In this document: piece by piece, positions 31,310 to 41,684 of the stretch
How the letters are laid out: each line of letters begins with the position of its first letter
Numbering within the stretch: the first letter of the stretch is position 1
Virus record (IMG/VR): IMGVR_UViG_3300042465_007929
Location: 1 to 64,000 of that record
Reading direction: 5' to 3' (one strand)
Source: a virus
DNA length: 64,000 nt
Program-made: the position numbers and the translations under genes
Notes under the pieces: model-generated
What the model was told of the DNA's origin: nothing
Databases searched by the model: none
What the model saw: only the letters and a program-made list of their open reading frames with translations

Positions 31310-31656
31310 CTTGTTTTATTATCAATAATATTAACTGACCCATATATTAATTTATTAGTACATTCGTTGATATTATAATCGCCTGAATGATCAGCAAAAA
31401 TATCATATGAACTTGCCGCCACATCAAGAGCTAATGTCTGTTCTGAAGTTAAGGAGATGATTGCTGTGCCATTTCCAGTATTGAGTATCTGAGTATTAAA
31501 AACTGCTTGTAGCTGATTGTCGAAATCTCTTCTTATTTCGCCAGTCAAAGTAACTCCTGAAAGATTATAGGGAGAACCGTCTGTATTGGTGAATGTTAGT
31601 CCTAAGCTAAAACAAGCTCGTTTCTCAATTGATATATCATAAAGCGCAGCACTCAT
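31306..31656 (-). CDS. Baseplate/fibre-adaptor type protein (116 aa)
   Basis: The layout YDISIEKRACFSLGLTFTNT, then SGVTLTGEIRRDFD, then a beta sandwich to SSYDIFADHSG resembles the small N-terminal domain of baseplate upper proteins (BppU/DUF2479 type) and similar adaptors. It overlaps the next gene by 4 nt. It would attach a fibre to the tail. Confidence 0.6.
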   Translation of the reverse strand: MSAALYDISIEKRACFSLGLTFTNTDGSPYNLSGVTLTGEIRRDFDNQLQAVFNTQILNTGNGTAIISLTSEQTLALDVAASSYDIFADHSGDYNINECTNKLIYGSVNIIDNKTR

Positions 31657-31687
31657 CAAATGCTTTTACACTTACAGCTTGAATTAT

Positions 31688-32023
31688 TTATTTTTTAATA
31701 AATTTTTCAGGATTTTTCTCGAATTTCCTAGCTAAATTAACGATTCCGTTGATTATTTCTGGAGAAACAACACCCACAACTCCATAAATAATTGCTTTAT
31801 ATAATGATTTAATATCTGCCCCACTAAGCACTGCTCCCGAATCTATGATTATCCATGCTACCCCAGATAATATCGCTGCTGCCGAAATCTTTTTAAACTG
31901 TTCCAATAATGTTAACTTAACTGGACTTGAAATTAATCTTGTAGCCATAGTAAGCGCTCCAATCAATGGAATAATCCATCCTCCATTTATAAATTCCTTC
32001 ATTAAGGATTTTTCCGGTTCCAT
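31688..32023 (-). CDS. Putative holin (111 aa, several hydrophobic segments)
   Basis: Hydrophobic stretches around residues 13-27 (GGWIIPLIGALTMAT), 46-63 and 73-93 give two or three membrane helices, with a charged C-terminus (ARKFEKNPEKFIKK). This is the plan of a small phage holin, consistent with an endolysin that lacks a signal peptide (24295-25071). No specific holin family is recognised. Confidence 0.6.
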   Translation of the reverse strand: MEPEKSLMKEFINGGWIIPLIGALTMATRLISSPVKLTLLEQFKKISAAAILSGVAWIIIDSGAVLSGADIKSLYKAIIYGVVGVVSPEIINGIVNLARKFEKNPEKFIKK

Positions 32024-32101
32024 GATAATCTTGTTTACACATCTAACAGAAAAAATCTTATATAAATATAATATTATTTCATATTTAATATAAAATTTTA
32101 A

Positions 32102-32299
32102 TTACTTTTTTAATTCAAATTTAAATACGGTTTCTGGAGAGACTGGATCTTCTGATATATCGACCTTATCAACTCTCCCATTGACTCTATTAGCGCAATC
32201 ACAAGCCCATTTAAAACCCTGCTCATTGATTGAGCTGTACGATTGTGTATAATTATTTTTATAATCATATACGCGATAAATGATATTTTTATTAGTCAT
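32102..32299 (-). CDS. Small hypothetical protein (65 aa)
   Basis: A short basic/aromatic product (MTNKNIIYRVYDYKNNYTQ and following) with WACDCANRVNGRVD. No family recognised. Confidence 0.55.
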   Translation of the reverse strand: MTNKNIIYRVYDYKNNYTQSYSSINEQGFKWACDCANRVNGRVDKVDISEDPVSPETVFKFELKK

Positions 32300-32339
32300 A
32301 GCCTTTTTATTATAAAATATATTTTTTATTAATCAATAA

Positions 32340-32585
32340 TTATTTATTAGGATAAAACTCTAAAGCAATATTCCCAACAAAATCCGTATCATCACTAATC
32401 ATTCCAAAAACTAATAAGAAATTTTCATGGAAATAAGTTTCTTTAATATCCAAAAAGTATTTTTTATCATTCAAATATAAATCATGAATTTTTCCCTTTG
32501 TTTCTAAAAGACAATTTTCAAAAAGTATGTTTTGTAGATGTTTTGTCGTCGAATTAGTCCCTACTATCTTAATTGAGCCTTTCAT
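32340..32585 (-). CDS. Small hypothetical protein (81 aa)
   Basis: A beta-rich product with LLVFGMISDDTDFVGNI near the end. It overlaps the 3' end of the next minus-strand gene by 17 nt. Unknown function. Confidence 0.55.
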   Translation of the reverse strand: MKGSIKIVGTNSTTKHLQNILFENCLLETKGKIHDLYLNDKKYFLDIKETYFHENFLLVFGMISDDTDFVGNIALEFYPNK

Positions 32586-33051
32586 ATTTCCAAATGATTT
32601 GTGTGTCTTCTATATTATCTAAATCTTCAACTATTTCACATTTTTTATCATATTTTTTTATCCAGTTTAAATATTTTTCTTTTTTATATTTTCTTCTAAT
32701 TTCCGATTTTATAGTTTTTTTATTAAATTTATTTAATGCTTTTTTCATTAATTCATAAAAAGCAATCATACGAGAATTAAAAGAAAATTTAGAATTGCCG
32801 AAAACAAATACTAAATTTAAACCATCGAACTCTTCTTCAAAAAATATTGACCCAATCCATTCATCATCACAAAAAGCTTCTAAATGATAACAATCATTGA
32901 CTATAAATTTACAAAAATCATCAATTTTTGTTTTTCTTAATGAAAAGGATGACAAAGAACAAAAATCATAAGGTTTTGAATTTATACAAAATAAATAAAA
33001 CTTTTCATAAAATAAATCATAATCGTCAATTGTTTCTTTAATTTTAATCAT
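32569..33051 (-). CDS. Hypothetical protein, distantly GNAT-like (160 aa)
   Basis: The middle (AFCDDEWIGSIFFEEEFDGL, then VFGNSKFSFNSRMIAFYELM) recalls phage GNAT-like internal proteins, and the C-terminus is a basic helix. The similarity is slight. It diverges from the plus-strand tail-tip operon at 33089. Confidence 0.55.
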   Translation of the reverse strand: MIKIKETIDDYDLFYEKFYLFCINSKPYDFCSLSSFSLRKTKIDDFCKFIVNDCYHLEAFCDDEWIGSIFFEEEFDGLNLVFVFGNSKFSFNSRMIAFYELMKKALNKFNKKTIKSEIRRKYKKEKYLNWIKKYDKKCEIVEDLDNIEDTQIIWKYERLN

Positions 33052-33088
33052 TACTGTTTATTATAATCATAAAGGTGTAAATTTAAAT

Positions 33089-36052
33089 ATGGGTGAAGGT
33101 ATAGATAAAATGTCAAGAAGTTTGTTGGATTTGCAGCCAACTGCTGTCTTGGAATTTTATAGATTATACCCTGATACTTTAGAAAAACCAAATACTTTTA
33201 TCCCTATTCATAATGGATCAGCTTCAGAAAAAGATGTTGTATGGCAAGATGTTTTATATATGCCACTCCCTATCGAAGCAGAAGGTTTTGAAATAAATGG
33301 TGGGGGAAGATTATCTAGACCTAAAATTAGATTTGCTAATAAAGATTATTTAATAACTAATTTACTTCAAAATAATAAAGATTTTAAAAATGCTAAAGTA
33401 GTTAGGAAAAGGACATTTTTAAAGTTCATTGATGATATAAATTTTGATGGAGGAAATCCATTTGGAGATGAAGACTTTACCGCCGAAATTAGCAGCGAAG
33501 ATTTTTTAATTAGTCAAAAAACAGCAGAAAATAAATTATTTGTTGAATTTGAATTAACATCTCCTTTAGATTTAGAAAATTTTGAACTTAATCATCGTAA
33601 AATACTAGCTAAGTATTGTTATTGGCAATATAGAGGTCATGGCTGCAACTACATGGGGATGCCAGTAGAAAGAGAAAATGGCTTGGGTTTTGTTAAATCA
33701 GATGGTTTGGCTGTTGCTCCTTATAATTTAGATGCTCAAAATGGATTTAATTCAAACGCTAATTTAGAATGGACGGCAAATAAATCGTATACTATAGGAC
33801 AAATTGCTTATTTAGAAAATCCTAAAATAATCATTAACCCACTGCCAGATTCAAACGAACAACCAATGTTTATGAAAAATTGGTATGTGTGTGTTTTGGG
33901 GTCTACAAATCAACATCCAGAATCAAATTTAACATACTGGCAAAAAGATGGATGCAAGAAAACCATTGATGCTTGTAAAAAAAGATTTAACACACAGAAA
34001 TATGATCAATATATCATTGATAGCGCTTCAAGGAGCGAAGATTATATTGGTTTTCAAGGTAATGGGGCAGGAACATCTTTAGGTAAAATATATACAACAG
34101 ATAAAAATATTTTAAATAAATTAAATGGTAATTTTACAATTAATGGTTGGTTTAACATCAAAGTAAATAAAGATTTCGCCTGTATTTTAAGCACAACTCA
34201 AAAACCTACTACAGAAACTACTTATGCATTGGCTCAAATGCCAATAATAGATTTAAATGCGGATACTCATAAATCAGAAATAAGAGGTTTTCAATGGGGT
34301 GATGGTTTTGAGTCTTTTAATTTATCTACATCTTATGATGGAACTAATCAAAGAAATAATTTAGCATTACTCTATAAAGTAGATGGAGTTGGTTATTATG
34401 ATAGAAAAATGGTAATACTTACTAATACTTATCAAAATAATTCTTTAAATTTCATAAGCATTAATGCACAAAAAAATCTATCTGCCCCTCATAATTATTT
34501 AAGATATTCTGAAGATTTTAGATCGGGTGTCATGGGGACACAATGGGACAATATATTATGTTCAATTTCTACCGATGCTACTGGTCAAAAATTAGTTCCT
34601 TATGCAAATTCATCAAATTCATATTGCGGATTTAATATTTCAGAAAGTAGATTTTATAATGATTTTAATTTTTCAAAAACTTGGGCTGAATATGGACAAG
34701 GTTTAACATTTTCAATTCATGTTAAAAAACCAGCCACAAATAGCTATAGATATTTTTTTATTAAACATAGGGAATTTAGAAGATTAGATACTGTTCAATT
34801 TCAAATTATCCAAGGATCTTATACTTGGGATCAAGCAAATGCAGATGCCATAGCTAAAGGAGGAAGATTGGCCATTTTGGATACCCAAGTAAAAGTGAAC
34901 AGTGTTCCAGCTCATACATTTCCAGTATGGCTTGGAGCTACAGATAAATTTATAGAAGGGGATTGGAGATGGATTGATGGTTCTAAATTAAGTGATGGAT
35001 ATACTGCGCCAAACTGGGGAAATGGAGAACCGAGTAATGGTGGTGGTAATGAACATTATTTACAAAGATTATCAGCAGATAATGGATATATTTGGAATGA
35101 CATACCACTAAATTACAATTTAACTAATGATCCAAATTATAGCCCTAAAGGTTATGTGTTGGAAAAAGGATCAACAACTTTTGATGAATATGTGATATTT
35201 GATTTAGATACAAAAAGCATTGTACCCGGACAGAATTTTTGGGTTAATGGTCCAGAAATTCAAGATGTTGGTAATGGGTGGTTAAGATTAAAAGCGACAA
35301 TAGGTAATGGAAATGAAGTTGGAAGACATCTTGCAGGTCTTAATTTTGGTCCATTACCAAATTCCTCTCCAACTATATTACCATCAAAAACAACAGGTAT
35401 TTCATTTGATATAACTAGCAATTATGGAAATGGAACTAGCGGAATTTATATTTCTGGCGCACAACTTGAGAATGGACAATACGCGACAACATATAACCTT
35501 ACAACATCTAGTGCTTATAAACATAGAGATTTTAATCTAGATGGGGAAGATAAGATTGATGTTTATTTAAATAATGTTAATGTCCATTCTTGGACTTCTC
35601 AAAACCAAAATGAGTTATTAAGTTTTAAACCAGAAGAAATTGGATTCGGAATGTCATCTCATATAAGTAATAAAAACCTTTATTCAATTAGTGGATTTGT
35701 TGCTTCTTGGGCTTTGTGGGATAAAGTTATGTCTGAGTCAGATTTAAATACTTTATATAAAAAAGCTGTTAATACTTATGCTCCAATGAATTATGTGGAT
35801 TTAGATGGTTCATTTATTGGCCCTAACAGTAATTTAATTGCTTGGTGGGATATGCAATTAGATCCACTAAACTCAAATAAAATTTTAAACACACATAATA
35901 CAGGTTTATTTAATTTAACTAGGAGTGGCGTTACTATTGCTGGAGCCACAGGTTATAAAGAAGATGTATTTATAACTGCTGCAAAAAAAGCAGATGTAAG
36001 TAATTTACATTTTGGAGGATTTCCCGGAACAGATGGATTTGCGTATGGATAA
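33089..36052 (+). CDS. Lambda L-like tail-tip protein with inserted lectin and LamG-like domains (987 aa)
   Basis: The N-terminal 190 residues match phage minor tail protein L. Four cysteines have the spacing of the lambda L iron-sulfur site: CYWQYRGHGC (C-x8-C, about 183-192), and later CKKTIDAC (C-x6-C, about 291-298), with a carbohydrate-binding-like insert between the pairs. The rest (about 310-970) is extra: concanavalin/LamG-like strands, a C-type-lectin-like domain (about 565-710) with WLGATDKFIEGDWRWIDG, EPSNGG and WNDIP, and a second LamG-like part. AAGG before the ATG fits a ribosome-binding site. It assembles in the tail tip, and the added domains may bind host glycans. Confidence 0.8.
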   Translation: MGEGIDKMSRSLLDLQPTAVLEFYRLYPDTLEKPNTFIPIHNGSASEKDVVWQDVLYMPLPIEAEGFEINGGGRLSRPKIRFANKDYLITNLLQNNKDFKNAKVVRKRTFLKFIDDINFDGGNPFGDEDFTAEISSEDFLISQKTAENKLFVEFELTSPLDLENFELNHRKILAKYCYWQYRGHGCNYMGMPVERENGLGFVKSDGLAVAPYNLDAQNGFNSNANLEWTANKSYTIGQIAYLENPKIIINPLPDSNEQPMFMKNWYVCVLGSTNQHPESNLTYWQKDGCKKTIDACKKRFNTQKYDQYIIDSASRSEDYIGFQGNGAGTSLGKIYTTDKNILNKLNGNFTINGWFNIKVNKDFACILSTTQKPTTETTYALAQMPIIDLNADTHKSEIRGFQWGDGFESFNLSTSYDGTNQRNNLALLYKVDGVGYYDRKMVILTNTYQNNSLNFISINAQKNLSAPHNYLRYSEDFRSGVMGTQWDNILCSISTDATGQKLVPYANSSNSYCGFNISESRFYNDFNFSKTWAEYGQGLTFSIHVKKPATNSYRYFFIKHREFRRLDTVQFQIIQGSYTWDQANADAIAKGGRLAILDTQVKVNSVPAHTFPVWLGATDKFIEGDWRWIDGSKLSDGYTAPNWGNGEPSNGGGNEHYLQRLSADNGYIWNDIPLNYNLTNDPNYSPKGYVLEKGSTTFDEYVIFDLDTKSIVPGQNFWVNGPEIQDVGNGWLRLKATIGNGNEVGRHLAGLNFGPLPNSSPTILPSKTTGISFDITSNYGNGTSGIYISGAQLENGQYATTYNLTTSSAYKHRDFNLDGEDKIDVYLNNVNVHSWTSQNQNELLSFKPEEIGFGMSSHISNKNLYSISGFVASWALWDKVMSESDLNTLYKKAVNTYAPMNYVDLDGSFIGPNSNLIAWWDMQLDPLNSNKILNTHNTGLFNLTRSGVTIAGATGYKEDVFITAAKKADVSNLHFGGFPGTDGFAYG

Positions 36053-36452
36053 TATTTATAAATATAGAAGAGTAATAGATTGTTTAAATAAAATAAAACA
36101 ATTTTCAAAAATTTCACCACATATGGAAATTTGTGGATTTTTAGGATTTGATATTAATGAGGGAAAATTTGTGGCAAAATTAGAAAATAATTGTTCCACT
36201 GATCCAGTGAATTTTTTCGCAATAGATGCTTTAAAATATCTTTTATTTAAAGAAGAATATTCAATGGTTTGTGTTTTTCATAGTCATATCATTGGAGATG
36301 AGAATCCTTCTGAATTCGATATAAAAATGTCTGAAAATTGTTGCATACCATTTCTTGTGTATTCATTAAATACAGACAAGTTTAAAATTCATGAGCCAAT
36401 AAGTTCGGAATATAATAAAGAAATGTTAGATAAAATTAAAGATAAATTATGA
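36045..36452 (+). CDS. JAMM/MPN-domain tail-assembly protein (K-like)
   Basis: Start MDNIYKYRRV at 36045 overlaps the upstream stop by 8 nt. The 135-aa product has the JAMM metal motif: a Glu in EICGFLGFD, then FHSHIIGDENPSEFDIKMS (His-x-His, then Ser and Asp). Lambda K has this Mov34-like domain plus a C-terminal NlpC/P60 peptidase; here that second domain is missing. It is expected to be a metalloprotease-like tail-tip assembly factor. Confidence 0.8.
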   Translation: MDNIYKYRRVIDCLNKIKQFSKISPHMEICGFLGFDINEGKFVAKLENNCSTDPVNFFAIDALKYLLFKEEYSMVCVFHSHIIGDENPSEFDIKMSENCCIPFLVYSLNTDKFKIHEPISSEYNKEMLDKIKDKL

Positions 36453-37117
36453 CAAATATAATTTTACATGGAATATTAGCAAAAGAATTTGGCGAAAATT
36501 TTCAAATGAAAATTTATAAAGCAAAGAACGTTTTAAAAGCTATCGATGCTAATAGAATTAATTTTATCAATAGAATAAATGAATTATCTCAAGAAGGATT
36601 TAATTATACAGTTATTGTTGATGGTAAAAAAATTAATCAATTAGAGGAGTTAGACGCTCAAAAAGAACCTCAAAAAATTGATTTAGTTCCTTTGATTATT
36701 GGTGCTGGAGGAGTTGCTTTGGTATCTGTTATTACAGGAATAGCCACTAGCGCTATTACCGCTGGCACTGGAGCATTTTTTGCCGCATCAGTAATAAATG
36801 CGGTATTGCTTACTGTCGTTTCTGTGGGTCTTCAAATGTTATTAGCGCCCAAACCAGACGCTCCAGCAGCTATATCATCCACGACGAAAGCAATGCAGCA
36901 ATCATTTTCATTTTCAAATAAAAATAATGTAGCCTCACAAGGTTCTCCTGTTCCATTTGGTTATGGAAGATTAAAAATAGGAAGCCAAGTAATTCAAACA
37001 ACCTTAAAATCATTCCAGCAAAAATCAGATTCAGTAGAATCAATGAAAAGCAATGCGCTACAATCATTAAATAATATTGCTAGCAATTCTGGAGGCATTT
37101 CGAAAAGAAATATTTAA
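36449..37117 (+). CDS. Lambda I-like tail-assembly protein (222 aa)
   Basis: The N-terminus has the ubiquitin-like start of lambda I (NIILHGILAKEFGENF), followed by a hydrophobic central region (about 77-130) and SQGSPVPFGYGRLKIGSQVI near the end, a conserved signature. It overlaps the JAMM gene by 4 nt and the next start lies 1 nt downstream, the lambda L-K-I-J gene order. It assists tail-tip assembly and is probably not retained in the mature virion. Confidence 0.85.
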   Translation: MTNIILHGILAKEFGENFQMKIYKAKNVLKAIDANRINFINRINELSQEGFNYTVIVDGKKINQLEELDAQKEPQKIDLVPLIIGAGGVALVSVITGIATSAITAGTGAFFAASVINAVLLTVVSVGLQMLLAPKPDAPAAISSTTKAMQQSFSFSNKNNVASQGSPVPFGYGRLKIGSQVIQTTLKSFQQKSDSVESMKSNALQSLNNIASNSGGISKRNI

Positions 37118-37118
37118 T

Positions 37119-40100
37119 ATGAATCATTTATTTAAAAAATTATCTTTCGGCGGAGCTGGAGGAGGAAAAAAACCACAGGCAAAACCTGCAACATTAAAAC
37201 CTCCTATTGTTGGATCTTTTCAATTAGCCGCTTCTTATGATTATCTTGAAAGTGTTGAATTATTAAGTGATGGACCGATTGAAGGTTTGGTTAATCAGAA
37301 TGGATTAACATTAAGTGATAGAAGTTTATTACAAGGTGTGTACCTTAATGACACTCCAGTTATTGTAACAAACAACGATACTGTTTCCCCAAGAGAATCT
37401 TTCAGTCGAAATCCAACAAATATTGATTCTGGAAAAACGTTAAATGAAGCTTCAACTGCTGATCTAATTAGTACTTTTTTCTCTTCATTAAAAGCGCAAA
37501 GAAATGAAGCCCCACACCCTTCTCTTGGTGTGAATGTTAATACAGAAAGAGTTATTTCTTGCATCACTAATAATGCGTTTTCATCTAAATATGAAAATTG
37601 GATTTTAGACGGAACTATATTAAATACTTTAATAAATCAAGTAACAACCATTACGAATAAACCTAAAACTATAGCTCAATTATTAAGTAGTTGGCTCAAC
37701 GCTCCAGTTGTAAATAAAATTTTAATAGGAGGTAGATTATATAGTAAAGATTTAGATCCAGCTTCTTTAGGTGAATCTTTTGTAGTTAATTTAAATGATC
37801 CTTCATCTTTATACCTTGAAACATCTCCTTTAACGTATTCTTATAATGATAAAAATAAATCTCAATATACCGAAAATAGTTATAATAAATATGTAAAAGA
37901 TAATGCCCATTTAAGTAAAATTCTTGATATCTATCTTTTAAAAAGATATATAGGATTAAAAAAGATAATTGATATAGCATTAAGAAAATCTTTAACAGAT
38001 ATTAATCAAAAAGATTATTCGAAAGAATACGCTAAAACACTACTTGATGATAGATTAGGTATTAATTGGTCAAATTCTTCTAATTTAATTGATTTATTAA
38101 TGAATAAATTAAATATTGATAAGAATAATGATATGATTTTTATTATACCGTCTCCCCCTAAAGACGTATCGAGAGGAAGTCTTCCCTTAGTTAAGGAATA
38201 TATTGATCCAATTACCGGAATTAAAACTAAACAATTGAGAAAATGCCATGTAAAGATGTTTGATTCGTCAAATCAAGCATTTACAAATAGTGTCGATGGC
38301 ATATTTTTTCATGATTTTTTAGTTCCAACAATTAATGCGAATGGAAATTGGGAAGATTACGAATTAACAGGATTTGTCATATTGCAAATTAAAGGAAAAA
38401 ATGTAGAATCAGTTTCCGAAGTAAAAAAAGGAGAAAAACCAAAACAATTTAGAGGAGCTAATAATTGGGGTGTACCCGGAAAAAAAACTATTCGATATTT
38501 TAATCAAGCATTTTGTATCCCAGAGAAAGCTGCTACAAGATTGTCTCAAGCCTCACAGTTTAAATTAATTCCAGAAGATTACGCATTATCTAGTGCTAAT
38601 TTAGTATCTAACGGAAAAGATAAATTTAATTATACTGACATTTTTGTTGAATATAAAGAAGGAAAAGAGCATCAAGTTCCTTTAGAGTATTTTAGTAATA
38701 TTTGTATAGATCATATGTATGGTTCTCAATTAATAGGACCATTTAGAGTAAATGGTAACATACAAAGAATTAAAGAAGAAAAAAGCGTTTTTGATTTCAC
38801 TCAATATAAATCAAATTTAAATTTAGACATAAGCGCTGAAGGAAGTGAAGACGATAGAGAAGTAGGAAATTTTTCTGATTGGAATTATGCTAATACAAAT
38901 TTCAATGAATCTTTAATCCCTATAACACATATCATTTTAAATCCAAATGTTAGTCAATGTTATATAACATTACAAATTTCTCAATTATCAGATACTATTA
39001 GTAGAGATCTTAATACTAACTCTTATGGTCAAGCTGGCGCAGGAACTAATTATCCGACAACAGTTACTATAGAAGTTGAAGTTGGTCATATTGATGATAA
39101 TGGAACTCAAGTCCCTTTAAGCGTAAATAAAAGATTTGAAATTGTTTCTTTGATTCAGAGTCCTACTTATATAGATATTGGCAATCCAGATAATCAAAAA
39201 AATCAAAAGGACTACTTATTTATAATAAATAAAACACATAATGCAGAAGGAGTTTGGACACCATTTGATCTTCCATTAATAGAAATTAAAACAGCGCTCG
39301 ATAAAGAATTATCTTCTCCTATTTCTACTAATTTATCAGGATCATCAAAAAGATATATAAAAGTTTCAAAAATATCAACAGAAACAAACTCTACTTTAGT
39401 TAGAAAAGATGTTTCTTTAGCTAAAATTACTGAAATAATTAAAGGTAATTTAACATATCCATTTTCAGCTTTAGTTGCGACAAAAATAGACTCAAGAGCT
39501 TTTGGATCTGTGCCAACTAAAATTTATGATTGTAAATTAAAAAAAATAAAAGTTCCAAATAATTATTTTCCTTGTAGTCTAGATACAGGAAAAGATAAAA
39601 GATATTATAAAAATCAAACAGAATTTAATTCTGGAGATCGCCATGTATATCAAGGAGATTGGAATGGAGAATTTCATAATGAATTAGTTTGGACTGATAA
39701 TCCAGCATGGATTATATATGATATATTAACAAGCACTAGATATGGATTGGGTCAATATTTAGATATTGAACAAATTGATATTTGGGAATTATATAAAATC
39801 GGAAGATTTTGTGATGCAGTTGATGATTTTGGATATTTTCAAGGCGTTCCTGATGGATTTGGAGGTTTTGAACCAAGATTTTCTTGCAATGTTTTATTCA
39901 CTGAGGGAGAAAAAGTTTTTGATGTGATTAATATTATTTCTGCTTTATTTAGGGGGCAAACATATTATTATAATTCAGAAATTCATTTTGTAGATGATAG
40001 ACCCAAAACTCCTATCGCTTTATTTACTAATTCAAATATAAAAGATGGATTTTTTAATTACGCAAATTACAGAAGAGATGAACAATTTAATACTATCGAA

Positions 40101-41684
40101 GTAACTTATATTGATAGATTTGAAAACTTTCAAACTAAAATTGAATTCGCAGAAGATGAAGAAGATATAAGAAAAAGAGGTATATTTAAAAAAACAATTA
40201 ATGCTATAGGAGTATCATCTCCAGCTATGGCAAAAAGAATTGCTCAACATTTATTATTTCAAACTATCAAAGAAAATCAATCAGTAACATTTTCTGCTGG
40301 ATTAGAATCTTTATTATGTAGGCCCGGTGATTTAATTATAGTTGAAGATGAATTAAAAAGTTTAAAATCTAATTTTGGACGTATTTTAGATATAGATTCT
40401 AATAATGGATATATAAGAACTAATGATGTATTAAATACTACAGATTATGAAAGTTATATTACTGTTTATACGCCAACTGGACATCAAACTAGAGATGATT
40501 TAAGGGCTATAGTGAATACCAAAAGAAGTAGATTAGATTCATTTGTTTTAACCCAAGGAGGTTGGACTTCTCCGACTTATGATTATTTAACTGGTAATTA
40601 TAGATTTTCTGGTTATACTGCTGGTTTTGATAAACTCAAAACACAATTCCCATCCGTTCTTGAAGAGCAGTATGCTCTATATACAGGAAGAAATAGTAAT
40701 TTTTGTTATTTTTCAACTCAATATACTGGATGGGTTTTAGGGGTGGGAAATCCATACGCTTTAGACTCAAATGGTCGTTTCATATTTGATTCTGAAGATT
40801 TTAATTTTGATGATGTGAATAGAGGTTATGGGTATTTTTATAATACAGCAGTAGCAGATAGGAGAGGAAGTAAATTTGCTACAGCTTTAAATGGGCAACT
40901 TACTGGACCTAATTCTAAATTTAGAAATATAAATGGAACTGAATTGTATTTAACTGGAGGTTTACTTCCGTCGGATATTGAATTGACTAGTCCATCTCAT
41001 ATTAGTAAATTTAAAATTACTGGTTTTGAATCTATGGAATATGGATCATTATTATTAATTGATAAACTTGATAAAAATTTCGCTTTATTACCTCTCGTCC
41101 CAGAAGGATCTGTTTATCGTTTTCAACGAAAAAATGCTGATGATCAAATTTATAAAGTATTAAATATTCAAGAACAAAATCCAAACGAATATTTAGTAAC
41201 TGCTTCGTTATTTAATACTGGTAAATATAATTTTATAGAAAATTATCAATCAATTCAAAATCAAAATTCAACATATAGCCACACAGCTAGCCAAGTCATT
41301 AATAATCAAACATTTGAGACATTAAAATCTCCTATAATAACTAAATTGATCACTGGATATGATGATGCAAAAAATTTATATATAACTGGAAATTGGACTG
41401 GTTATTTCCCAAGCGATAGCAATAAATGTCTAGGCTATAACGTAAGACTAAAACAAGCCAATGGTTATTCAATAGAACAATTTTTCCCAATTGAAACATC
41501 TGGAGCTTCATTTTATGCCCCATCAGTTGGAAATTATGTTTTATCTGTACAAGCTAAAGGTGTAAAAACTAATAGCACTAAATACTTTGATTCAGAATTT
41601 AATTCTTCTGGAATATTTATACTATATAACGATGCAGTTTTAAAAGATAGAGCGTACATCACATCTTTAAGTATCTTATCATGA
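37119..41684 (+). CDS. Lambda J-like tail-tip host-specificity protein (1521 aa)
   Basis: The ATG at 37119 follows the previous stop by 1 nt; an upstream in-frame start would overlap that gene. Early residues SYDYLESVELLSDGPIEGLV and QGVYLNDTP are typical of J. The middle (about 865-1085) has the core DNPAWIIYDILTSTRYGLGQ, then FSCNVLFTEGEKVFDVINII, then TFSAGLESLLCRPGDLIIV. The C-terminal third is fibronectin/fibre-like. It forms the central tip that contacts the receptor. A long insert (about 130-330) and the tail end are phage-specific. Confidence 0.88.
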   Translation: MNHLFKKLSFGGAGGGKKPQAKPATLKPPIVGSFQLAASYDYLESVELLSDGPIEGLVNQNGLTLSDRSLLQGVYLNDTPVIVTNNDTVSPRESFSRNPTNIDSGKTLNEASTADLISTFFSSLKAQRNEAPHPSLGVNVNTERVISCITNNAFSSKYENWILDGTILNTLINQVTTITNKPKTIAQLLSSWLNAPVVNKILIGGRLYSKDLDPASLGESFVVNLNDPSSLYLETSPLTYSYNDKNKSQYTENSYNKYVKDNAHLSKILDIYLLKRYIGLKKIIDIALRKSLTDINQKDYSKEYAKTLLDDRLGINWSNSSNLIDLLMNKLNIDKNNDMIFIIPSPPKDVSRGSLPLVKEYIDPITGIKTKQLRKCHVKMFDSSNQAFTNSVDGIFFHDFLVPTINANGNWEDYELTGFVILQIKGKNVESVSEVKKGEKPKQFRGANNWGVPGKKTIRYFNQAFCIPEKAATRLSQASQFKLIPEDYALSSANLVSNGKDKFNYTDIFVEYKEGKEHQVPLEYFSNICIDHMYGSQLIGPFRVNGNIQRIKEEKSVFDFTQYKSNLNLDISAEGSEDDREVGNFSDWNYANTNFNESLIPITHIILNPNVSQCYITLQISQLSDTISRDLNTNSYGQAGAGTNYPTTVTIEVEVGHIDDNGTQVPLSVNKRFEIVSLIQSPTYIDIGNPDNQKNQKDYLFIINKTHNAEGVWTPFDLPLIEIKTALDKELSSPISTNLSGSSKRYIKVSKISTETNSTLVRKDVSLAKITEIIKGNLTYPFSALVATKIDSRAFGSVPTKIYDCKLKKIKVPNNYFPCSLDTGKDKRYYKNQTEFNSGDRHVYQGDWNGEFHNELVWTDNPAWIIYDILTSTRYGLGQYLDIEQIDIWELYKIGRFCDAVDDFGYFQGVPDGFGGFEPRFSCNVLFTEGEKVFDVINIISALFRGQTYYYNSEIHFVDDRPKTPIALFTNSNIKDGFFNYANYRRDEQFNTIEVTYIDRFENFQTKIEFAEDEEDIRKRGIFKKTINAIGVSSPAMAKRIAQHLLFQTIKENQSVTFSAGLESLLCRPGDLIIVEDELKSLKSNFGRILDIDSNNGYIRTNDVLNTTDYESYITVYTPTGHQTRDDLRAIVNTKRSRLDSFVLTQGGWTSPTYDYLTGNYRFSGYTAGFDKLKTQFPSVLEEQYALYTGRNSNFCYFSTQYTGWVLGVGNPYALDSNGRFIFDSEDFNFDDVNRGYGYFYNTAVADRRGSKFATALNGQLTGPNSKFRNINGTELYLTGGLLPSDIELTSPSHISKFKITGFESMEYGSLLLIDKLDKNFALLPLVPEGSVYRFQRKNADDQIYKVLNIQEQNPNEYLVTASLFNTGKYNFIENYQSIQNQNSTYSHTASQVINNQTFETLKSPIITKLITGYDDAKNLYITGNWTGYFPSDSNKCLGYNVRLKQANGYSIEQFFPIETSGASFYAPSVGNYVLSVQAKGVKTNSTKYFDSEFNSSGIFILYNDAVLKDRAYITSLSILS

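Noticed and set aside
34780-35200. Diversity-generating retroelement targeting the lectin-like domain
   Set aside because: No reverse transcriptase or template repeat is in the window, and the lectin domain is internal rather than at a C-terminus.
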